From: Limnoperna fortunei
Lineage: Eukaryota; Mollusca; Bivalvia; Mytilida; Modiolidae
Direction of reading: 5' to 3'
Assembly (NCBI GenBank): GCA_944474755.1
Contig: OX104120.1
Location: 36,064,067-36,128,066, forward strand
Length of the DNA: 64,000 nt
The position numbers and the translations under genes were made by a program. This document shows positions 11,701 through 23,700 of the stretch, piece by piece. A model generated the notes under the pieces. That model did not search any database. It saw only the letters and a program-made list of their open reading frames with translations, and was not told where the DNA came from. Each line of letters starts with the position of its first letter. The stretch's first letter is position 1.

Positions 11701-14700
11701 TCACAAGTTTTTGAAAACCACCAGTTGGTTTCATCAAGAGTGAAAAATTTTGTCTTTTTTATTGGACATCCTACAAGCCAATTCAAACTGTAGATCATTC
11801 TTAACTTTTTGACTTTTTTCAACAAATATTTTGGAACTACATGTATCCTTGTGCCTCAATACAACCCAAAGCAATAACAGTTTTTAAAATAAACTATGCA
11901 GAATGAGCAAAAATTATTTATTGTCATATTACAGATTTATTTGTGATAAAGAGTCACTGATGAGACTTGATAAGGCAAAACACCAATCTGGTATAGCAAA
12001 TTCTATTATATTTGATAACATTTTATTGTATATGTTGTTCTCACAACACTGTTTTCACCTGAATTCATATGATTGTGTTTTTTTTCAATTTTTTAATTCA
12101 AATGAGTGACCAAAAGAAAAAAAGAAGGTGATTTTTTTAATCAAAATTTAAAGCGAAACATCAAGTTTTGGGATCAAAGTTGAAAATATTTAATTTAATC
12201 TGACAGTTGTCAAATGATATAATAAAAAGACACTGTACTATAATAAAGCACAAACAGATTATTAAATCTTAAAAGAAGCATATGTTACCAGTTTGTAAAA
12301 TAGATACCCCAAATTTTATTAATGGCAGTAACCATACATGTATAACAATGTCTTCACTTGAAATTCTTATGATTTGGTTTACTTTTTCCTTTTTTTATGC
12401 ACAAAAGCAGATGATTTGTTTTTTTAAATGATGATTAATGCTATTTTCAGCAATTTTTCAGCTATATCATGGTGTCCAGTTTTTATTGGATGTGAAAGCG
12501 GTAGTACAAAGAGAAAACCCCCGAACTGCGGCAAAAGCAGATGATCTTTCATTATAAAAAAAATAGAGTAATGACAATATTATAAATAAAAGATGTTAAT
12601 ATTCCACAATTTACGCTTCCACGTCTAGAGCCAACTCCAACCCATCAGTATGTACTTATTTATAGTTTTCTTATTCAACCAATAGCAGATGTTTCAGTCA
12701 ACTTTTGTACTGCCAAGACAACAAGTCCACCCACTACAAATAAACAAGATACTATCTGACCTGTAATAAAGATGTGAGTAATTTCCTGAAGCTTGTAATT
12801 TCTTGTGGAGCTAGTTCTTCAATACTCTCATCATCACTACCAAAATCCTGTAACAAATGTCAATCATCGATTACTGTTTGTAATTAGGTCTATTCCATTT
12901 AATTTTTTGATTGTTTGTTTGAATGGCGTTTAATGTCACTTACAGCAATTTTTCAGCTATATCGTGGTGTCCAGTTTTTATTGATGAGGAAGCAGGAAGC
13001 CAGGGAGTGAAAGAACATTCCTGATTTATATCCTCATATGAAAAAAAATTCCTATGTTATATATGAACAATATCATTTATGTTATTTTGAATTTGAAAAA
13101 TGCTTGTGTTCTATTTTTTATAGTTACGCTTCTTTGTACTGTAATAGCCTGGAACTACGTCTTATATATTACACCATGTTTCAACAATGCACACAGTCTG
13201 AGCCTCTAAATTAGCAAAGCAAATGACATTTTTTGTTTCGCTATAATAGAAATAGATTTCTCCAATTGTGACCAATGTTTATTACATGAATAGAATTTTG
13301 GGTGTTTTTGATTGGTCTAAAAACAACTTTCGAGTCACGATAAAGCGCAACAGTACTATAATTACATAAAAACAGGCTTAAACTGGTCAAAACCAGGTCA
13401 ATTCCGCTTAACTACTGTGCAGCGTAATCCAATATTAAGCTGGTTTTTTTACCAGTTTAGGTCTGTTTTTCATAACTGTTCCAACATAACTATAAATTTC
13501 AATTTTAGTGGTCATTGAATTATCTGTAATTATAAAATATACTGTTAAAAATTTAAGAGTAAAATAACTGACTTTTTATACACTTTTCAATATTTGAAAT
13601 GTGATGAAACTGGAATTTCAGGATTCAGCAAATCAACATCAAAATAAGGAACCTATAAATTAAGTTATTTATACAAGTCCCAATCAAAAGGCAGTATTAA
13701 CAGGAAATATTAAGGCTAACCAGCATTACAACAATTACAAAATGTAAGCATCCTCTGTTTTTCTGATAAAGGAAGATGTGATTTTATTCATGTAATAAAA
13801 CAATTACTGACTTTGATATACAGTCGCTATGAGGATTTCTCAGCCCTCAAAAATGTATATTCACCTCGACTAGCGGATCGTTTGAATATTGCATTTTTTC
13901 TCGCTGATAAATCCTGATAGCGACCTATATCAAAGTAATTAATTGTATATTATCGCTATTTTGTAGTATTTTCCTTTGATCTTTGTGTGCAATATTATTC
14001 CATCTCACTCTACTAGCTTGAGATGGGCCCATCTCAGCATGCTGTAAAGTCGTGGTTATGTAAACACTGTGATGTCACAATGTTACAAAACAGCGATAAA
14101 CAGATTATTTATGTTTAATGAAACTCGTTGCATTTTCTCATCATCTCATCTCAGGGCTGTCGCCTTTTGATGAGATATGGACGAGAAAACGCATCTCGTT
14201 TCAAAAAACTTAAATAATCTATAAATATCGCTTGATATCATCTCTCATTTTTTAATTTCAACAATAGGCCATATGCTCATTTATTATTTTGTTGAAATTA
14301 AATAACTCGAAATGATATAAAGAAATTCTCACTTATAGCAAAACCTTAATGTCTTAATAAATTATTAAAATTATGGTATCGTAGTTGTCGTGACTTTTGA
14401 ATTTCTTGGATACCTGTACATTAAGTGTTTGATTCCTTGTTTTATTTCCTCTGCCTTTCTTTCCTTTCTGACTTGGAGCAGGAGACATACTTTTCTTCCT
14501 TTTTCCTCCCCCAAAAACTGCAAAAAAAACCCAAAAATGTGTTTTAAAAGTAGCTGCAGCTTTAATTCTAATAGACATTAAAATTTAGTCTCATTTGAAT
14601 GTAGGTTCTATCCATAATATATGCAAATCATGTGAGCAAATACCCAATATGTTTGTGCTGTCATATAATCACAATTGTAAGCTACTATAGCAATGTGCTT

Positions 14701-17700
14701 AATACATAAGAACATAACATATTTTGCAATTTGTTTCCTAGTTTAGAATACGATTTCATATCCATCACCATAAATATATACAGTTTTTAATAGATAGTAT
14801 TAACTGTGATGACAAGACATTCTTTTCTTTTTCTCAAAATAAAAAAAAGACAAACATAAACAAATTGATAAAGGATTATGTAAAAGAACACTGCCAGAAT
14901 ATTAAATTAAATAATTTTACACTCTTTGACCCATTGGTTGAAAAATTTTTATCTAATAAGAATTTGAAATTTATATACAAATATCTTGTCAACCAGATAT
15001 TCTCTGATTCACAGGAAAATTAGTGAAATTGGTTTTTGTTTGAATTATGTTTAACGCTACTTACAGCAATTTTTCAGCTATATTATGGCGTCCAGTTTTT
15101 ATTGTGGGGGAAGTCAGAGTATCCGTAGAGAACCCCTGACCTTCGGTAGGAAAACTGGCAATCCTTGTCAATTAAGATTGGTGTTGAGTACACCCTGCCT
15201 GGATGAGACTCGAACCCACAACTTCAGTGTTGACAGAACACATGATCAATAGTAGATGAACTACCTAAACCACTCGGCCACCAAGGCCCCTTGTGAAATT
15301 GGAGACTGTGATTGAGCTTTAGCACTATGACTAATCAAATTATTTGATTATTTTGTATAAATGTCACAGACAAGTTTTCAATACAAGTTGTTGCATACTA
15401 TATTGCCTACAAACATTTTTTTTGGTACAAAATAAAACTAAAGACCACAAATTTATGTACCTTCTGCTGCAGGCAAGAAGAAACTTTAAGACACCTCTTT
15501 TATGACTGTGATATAATGACGCAAAATTTTTGGTTGTCTTTTCAACAAAATATTAAGAATTATGGTGTTAACATTAACCTTAGTAAAACACAAATACTAC
15601 TAGGATTTACTGATTAGAACTTATTTATTAATCTAATTTTTATTATAGCCAAGAACTTAATATACAGATGATAAAAGATGCAATTCCATCATTGAATGGT
15701 TTCAAAATTGATTATATTTCTCTACTTATTTAAGTTAAAAAAAACAAATATGGTGCAGTCATGAGACATATATACCTATCAAACTTACATATGCATATAA
15801 TTTGAAGTGAATGAAAAGTGATTGCAGGCGAATGCATGTGGATGACGTAGTGTGTATGTGATTGACTAATTATATAAAAGCTTTCTTTCTTTTCTCATAG
15901 GGGTCTTGTTGTTAAGGTAGATCGTCTACTATTGATCGTGTGGTCTGTCAACGTTGTGGGTTCCAGTCTCATTGCGAGCAGACGCTCGACTCCAATCTTA
16001 AATGACAAGGATTGCCAGTTTTACTACCAGAGGAAAAGGGTTTCTCCGGCTATGCTAGCTTCCCCCACAATAACTAGTCTATCTAGCGATCACTGATACC
16101 CCTTGCTTAAATTTGCAGAACTTTTTTGAGTTATTGTCTGGAAACGTTTTTTTGTGTCAAAGTTTCCAACTTTTCTTGGCAAATGTGACCTTGAAATAAT
16201 AAACCTAATATGAAACTATATTACAGAGTTTCATTCAAATTAAACTTTTTGAGTATTTTCTGTAAAAATTTCTAAAACTTTGTTGCAACTGTGACCTTGA
16301 AATTTGATTGATTTCCCCCCCCCCCCAAAAAAAAATCTATAGGCTTCTGATCCACCTAATAAGAAACAATATTCCGAAGTTTCATTGAAATCGAATGCAA
16401 ACTTTTGAAGTTATTGTACAGAAACATTTTTTTTGAAAAAATTTAGAAAGATTTCTTGTGGATTGCCACCTTGAAAATCGATAGGCCTCTTACCAACCTG
16501 ACATATAACAATATACCAAAAGTAACATTCAAATCGGATGCAAACTTTTTAAAATTATCGTCCAGAAACCAAATGTGGATGGACGAACGGACGGACAGAT
16601 AGACATGAGGACCACTTTATACCCCCGACTCTGTTGATAAGGGGTATAAAAACTATATAGATTTTTCGGCTACCTTGAATTATTTCTGAAATCTGTGCAT
16701 TTGCTGAACAAAAAATCCATGAAAATGTCACAAGTGTAAACTTTAAATAGTTGATATATTTTCCCTAACAAAGACAAAATTTTTGTTTAAAATGTACATT
16801 AAAAATATTTAACCATGTCCTTTATACCGGAAGGGTTTAAGGGTCTAATTCTACAAAAATGCTCAAAGTGTCCCCAGATGGCAGATAGGTGATGTCTCTT
16901 GTAAGGTGGGGTGGTATGATTGACAGGTTATACAAAAAGTCTGACATACAAAGGACCATAGTGCACATAAAGACATATTTTGTATAAATTATCAAAACAG
17001 ATAGCACTAAGATAAAATTAAAACCCCCAACAATCTTTATGTTAACAGTACGAGTTATCTGCCCATTGGTACATCCCTTTCCTGATCAATTGTATGATTT
17101 TCTAAAAGGAACTGAAATACTGCTAGCTGGATGTTAGGCAAACTTCCATTCATTCTATTGGTCAATTAATTAATTAATTTAAAGCATTTCTTACCTCCAA
17201 GAGTATTCATCATCTTAATCATATCTACTGCCTTCTCATACAATACTGGGTGGAACACTTTAAAGGCTATACTTCCTATTGATAAGAAATAATATAATGT
17301 GCTAACATACTGCACTCACACAATTTATATACTTTTTACATCAATAACAACTCATTATTTTAGATCCCAACATTTTTTTGTATGCAGAGAGTAGAATAAA
17401 TGAGCTTTTCCAGGAAAATACTCCTAGTGTCTTCAGAATGCAGTTATAATGATTTGGTGACTGCAACGAATAATATAGTATTGGGTCTCAAAGAAGAACA
17501 TTTTCCAATATTTTGTATACAATAAGCTAATTTTTAGAAATATTTTTGGTCATGATGGTTTCCTTTTTAAATCTACACTTCTGCTCAGACAGGTAGATTT
17601 TGCTTTTTCACCCACCAGTGGTCAGCCTACCAATGTCCACTATACTTTGTCTACCTGTCCACACTGGTCAGCCTACCAATGTTCACTCTACCTGTCCACA

Positions 17701-20700
17701 GTGGTCAGCCTACCAATGTCAACTCTACTTTGTCTACCTGTCAACAGTGGTCAGCCTACCAATGTCAACTATACTTTGTTTACCTGTCCACAGTGGTCAG
17801 CCTACCAATGTCCACTCTACTTTGTCTACCTGTCGACAGTGGTCAGCCTACCAATGTCCACTCTGCTTTGTCTACCTGTCCACAGTGGTCAGTCTACCAA
17901 TGTCCACTCTACTTTGTCTACCTGTCGACAGTGGTCAGCCTACCAATGTCCACTCTGCTTTGTCTACCTGTCCACAGTGGTCAGTCTACCAATGTCCACT
18001 CTACTTTGTCTACCTGTCAACAGTGGTCAGCCTACCAATGTCCACTATACTTTGTTCACCTGTCCACAGTGGTCAGCCTACCAATGTCCCCTCTACTTTG
18101 TCTACCTGTGGACAGTGGTCAGCCCACCAATGTCCACTCTGCTTTGTCTACCTGTCGACAGTGGTCAGTCTACCAATGTCCACTCTACCTTGTCTACCTG
18201 TTCACAGTGGTAAGCCTACCAATGTCAACTCTACTTTGTCTACCTGTCAACAGTGGTCAGACTACCAATGTCCACTCTACTTTGTCTACCTGTCGACAGT
18301 GGTCAGCCTACCAATGTCCACTCTACTTTGTCTACCTGTCAACAGTGGTCAGCCTACCAATGTCCACTCTACTTTGTCTACCTGTCGACAGTGGTCAGCC
18401 TACCAATGTCCACTCTGCTTTGTCTACCTCACCACAGTGGTCAGTCTAATGTCCACTCTACTTTGTCCTCCTGTCTTCAGTGGTCAGCCTTCTACCTGTA
18501 AACTGTGATCACGAAAATGAAAAATCCATCCAAGGTGTTGTGGCTTGTATGACAAATTGGTGAAATAAAATTACCACAGTTGATTATACTTACCTGGTAT
18601 ACTCAACATTTTGATGTAACAAGAGGCTGACAGTATGGCAGCTTCCTTCTGCGTTGAATTTGATGTTTTCTGAATGTATATACATGTAAATAAACAAAAT
18701 CAAAGGAAAATCATGTAATTAGTACAAATCACAATTTTGTTTCTTTTACTATGTTTTGGGGATTTCTTTAAAATACCTAAGTGATTAAATTGTGTGTAAA
18801 TATTTTTTTAAATGGAATGCACATGCAATATTTTGTTAACAAATATTCATGAAAAGCAATACAATGAATGGCCAGATCCAAAATGGACATTTTCTTTAAA
18901 ATTACAATATACAATGTACCTATGACAGGTGGATTTTCTGTTTTTCCATATTTGGACAATGAACAACCTAGCAATGTCCACTCTGCTTGACCTTATATTT
19001 TGTAAATAAAGCATAAATGCTTATCCACTTTTTATATGGAAGTATATTTGGACGTCTTATGACAATAAAACAATTGCTTGGATAATTTTAGGAATGGCCA
19101 GGGTAGACAAGCTTGATTTGCCAAGTTCTACTTTGAAATGATAGAAAATAAAAAAACATCTGTACTGTAGTGAAACTAACTATAACTACTCACCTTATTT
19201 CCCAATTCCATCAAATAGGCAAATAGTGCTATCAGACTTTTATGCGAGATTTCATTTTCCACAAAGACGCTCCAAAATCCTGAAACAATGTTATTACATG
19301 AATAGAATTTTGCGTGTTTTTATTTGGAACTACTTTTAGATCATGTAAAATGGCAACATTACTAAAATTGCATTAAAATGTCACTTTTGTCCATTATACA
19401 AGGGGTGCGCAGAATACATAATTAACTTGTTTAAAAAAGAATAACAAAGTACATTTGTTCAGTAGCCAATAAGAATAGCAATCTTTTTCTCAACCCTCCA
19501 ATGTATCTAACTCATGCAAGCCTTTGTAACACAAAAATCTTGTCAACAACACTGAACCCATTTGCTGATAATAGATTTGCTTTGATATACAATGATATCT
19601 TGGTTTTATTCATGTAATTAAACAATTACTAAGTACTGACTTTTCTCAAACATTAAAAATGTATATTCTGGCCTAGCTGCTCACTGAATATTACATTTTC
19701 TCCAGTTAAGAGATCCTGATAGCAACCTATATCAAAGTCAATAATTGCATAATAATATAACCTAAGGCCAAAAAAAAAAAAAAAAAATTATTAGCTTCTC
19801 AGGCCCCGCCGCGTGTCCCATTTACCCGCCGCACTCGTCGTTTTTTATCATACCAAAAAAAAATTAAAAATCGGCAGTTCCGCGTCCCGTCCGGAAATTT
19901 TTCACGTCTGTTTCCGTTACCGATAAATTTATGATTTTAACAATCATCGAAACGTTTTCTTTAACACGCTTTATCACGTGGTGTGGTGATTTAAATATAC
20001 ATCGTTTGTTTAACTCCGTCAGCATGGCATCGTCTTTGGTGTCATGCCAAGTCCTCTAGGGAGGAAAAACGATAATACAGTGGACAATTCATTGAGATTT
20101 TATGACAGAGTACGCTTGGTGACTTGTTAGAATCAATTAAAGCCAACGCTGCAGCAGCCATTGTCAAATTTGAAGGCTACACAGCCGATGCCGGCTTCAT
20201 TGTGAGGTCCATTATACCAATGCAGGAATGTGAGACAACTCGGACCGTAATAGGACAAGTCGGACCATGTTATTCATATACGGTAAGAGTTGTCCTATAA
20301 TTGATGTTCCAAGAAATCTAAATTGTCATGTAAAAAAATAAAGTTTTTGTTTGTTATTGTTAACTGCAGACGTTTATTTTATTAACTGTACAGCAGTTGA
20401 CCAGACTGAAATTTGTTGTTTAACGTGAAATTTACTATGTCATGTATGTATCAGAAAAAAACATAAAACAAAAAAAAGCTTCAACATATATTTATTTTAA
20501 AATAAGGGAATTGTGATATCAGAGTATGGTATCATTTCACATCTTGACCAAGCTACTCATTTGGAATCACAGAAGTTTCTATCTAATTAAGTTTCACTAA
20601 ATTCACTTATTTGAAAACAAACAAGCTCAAATTCTTTCAGATCTTAAAATTGAAACAACATGATTACCCATCACATTAATTGAAGCCACAATTATTATAG

Positions 20701-23700
20701 ATAATTGTGAGTGTTTTCTGAATTCTTAAAATTTAATGTTGTTATTTGTGTCGCATTTCTCATCTTAACATTTAACTTTTATATAATTAAATCGGTATAA
20801 TTTACATTCGAGTAGAACTATTTCAATTTACTAGAAAAAATTTATAACGTTATATGAATAAATATTATAAACAGGACTATCATATTTTAATATTTTAATG
20901 ACATTATGAGAAATAAATGCGGTCAGAGTTGTCCTATTTTCAACGGGCCCAGCTGTCCTTGCTACAGTCCGAGTTGTCTGCGTTCCAACTTGTTCGGTTA
21001 CCAATTACAGTACATATATCAAAAAGAAGACAACAAATATGTATACAAAAAGTTGGTTTTAATTTCCCATTAAAACAGAATTCTTCAATTTCTTGTTTTA
21101 TATACCAGTGTATAAGAACAGATGCTATATTTTAATAATTCAGACATGATGAAAGTTTCCACAAGTACATGCCAGAAAAAAAAAAAAAAGAGCCGCCCTG
21201 CCTCATTAAAAAATATGAAAAAATGGCCTGAGAAGCAACAATTTTTTAAGAAAAAAAAGGAAAAAAAAAAAAGACTCCTCCCTGCCTGATCAAAAAATTT
21301 GAAAAGTGGCCCAAGAAGCTAATGATTTTTTTTACATGGCCTAATCTCAATGTTTTTAACATTATTTTTACACTTTTTTGTAAATGTGAAGCACAAGACA
21401 TAAAATTACAGGTAGATGTGTGTGGAGGCCAACACATACACTCACATATAGATTTGTATGCAGCAAAACATATACACTGACAAATTATATTGTACTTTAA
21501 ACATATCATAATTATTTATATTCTATGCTGCTGTTTTAATTCTGAGTTGTATTAAAATTTTTATATTAGATGAATATATATTAGAGTAGATGCAGGCCAA
21601 AATTTTTGTTTACAAATTTAAAAAATCTACACACACACAATAATCCTTATACAAAATTTCACAGATTTCTCATCCTCAGCAAATGTAATGAACCTCATCA
21701 GTTTACTGTTTTCAGTGGGTATATAGAACACTTTTATGCTACTTTAACACATTTTTTATTTTATACAAAAGAGTATCAGTTGACATGCCACTAACCGACA
21801 CCTTCAGTGATACTTGTAGGATTTTTTTATGTTGAGTCCTGGACTCATCACTTTTGAAAGTGGTGAGTCCCAAAAAATTTTCACAAGTCCCAGATATTGC
21901 AGATGAGTCCAGCTAAGTGCTTGCATACAACCGTTTTTTTTTTTATGACCGACCCATTAAATGTCTTTTCATAAAAAGATATAATATGGCTTGTAGAATG
22001 TTTATCCCATGCTATTTTATATTAGTATTAGCTGAGTTTGGAAGTCTTTTGGAGTATGATTGAACTGCACTCATTTCTTGAAACATTCTGACGTTTGCCC
22101 ATTAAAGAGAGACTTTTGTCTTACCTGGATGCAGATGCTGACATAATATTTCTTCCAAAAAACTCATTACCCACACACCCCCCTTTTTACAGATCCTAGT
22201 CTATAGCAGATTATCTTATTGATATATACAAACATTAAAAGTTTATTAGATATGTCACCGAGAGCCAGGTTGCATGCCAGAATAAGCCATGGGGAATTAG
22301 CTCTGCATGCGATAGCTCTCAGCAAACTGGGGGTCAGTCTAGAACTTAGACTTAAATATGGCAAAGCACAGCTATAACTCAGCAACCAAAATTTGTAACA
22401 ATTTAATTTAACAAAGAATAAATAGCCAAAAATAAAACAAGTCCAAAAATTAAATAGCACAAAATGTAAACAATTCAATTGTCACTGTTTAGAAAATGTC
22501 CAAATGAATTTGTATGTCTCTCTAAATACTGCAGTTGTTCAGTTGGGTTGAGTCAGCACTTCTCCTGTATTGGGTGTTCAGATGAGTCAAGTCAGGTGTG
22601 GTACTGGTAGACTGACGGCAGGTCCTTTGTAACCATATACCATTAAAACCAGTTGACTGTCCAGCTGCGATGTTGTGCTAACTGTTTTTGGTTCCACCGT
22701 TGACGTCTCTGTTTCACTAACAGTCTTGTGTATGAGGCTAACTCTAATACTGTTTTCTACTAGCAGTACTTATCTACTAATCTACTACTCTTCTACTATA
22801 TCTACTATCCTGCTGCTTATCTCATTTTACAATTTTCTAAGTCTTTTTATACTAAAATATTAAAACTGACAAATGACATGTACTCAAAAGGATTATAGAG
22901 GATTTGATTTTAAATGCCAAATTAAATTAATTTACCTTTATCCGAGAAACTTAATTAATAAAACTTAAGTGTTAAATTAACATGTGTGACAATTACCTTA
23001 GTTAACTAATTAGCGAGAACTTCTCAAAATGACAAGTAAAAATCCTAATTAAACATTTTCCTGGGTAAATAATTCTTCTAAAATGAATTAGTAAAATATT
23101 TAAAATGAATTATTACAATAACAAAAATAATGTACCTATATTTTACATTATTACAAAAACGACAACAAAAAAATGTGAAACAACTTTGGACCCTATGATA
23201 TATTCCCCCTCGGTCCAAAAATGTTTGTCCTCAAACATGTCACTAGAAAATAATTACACAAATTATAAATACATTTGAAATCATACATATTAACTAAAAC
23301 AAAACTATATATACAAGTCTAAAAACATATACAGATATGTACACAAATAGGCAGACTTGTGCAAGTTCATCACGCTTACACAAGCGCCTTAAAAATAACT
23401 TCTTGGGTGATGAGTCCAATCAGTATATAAAAAAAACCAATTAAATTCGGAACCAAAAACAAATTATAAAATAGAAAAGTCATATACTACTAGTATGTAC
23501 AATAATATACAATATACCGGTATAAATATGAGTGCACTGAAATACACTATTGTGGAATGTTTATCTCCTCGTCATATTGCCTTTGTAGGTAATAGAGTAA
23601 TGTATGTACACATCCATTTGGTACACCTTCAAATGGTTGCCATTCTGGCGGAATACAAGGATTTTTATATGAAATTAAATATTCTTCTTGGTTGTCCTCT

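Noticed and set aside
17612..18502. CRISPR array
   Set aside because: The units are head-to-tail without unique spacers, in a eukaryotic intron. The same holds for the 21-bp, 186-bp and 200-bp arrays.
17600..18508. 302-codon plus-strand ORF and two overlapping long ORFs
   Set aside because: They are frame by-products of the 46-bp minisatellite in an intron of NCAPD3. Three frames encode the same peptides in shifted order.
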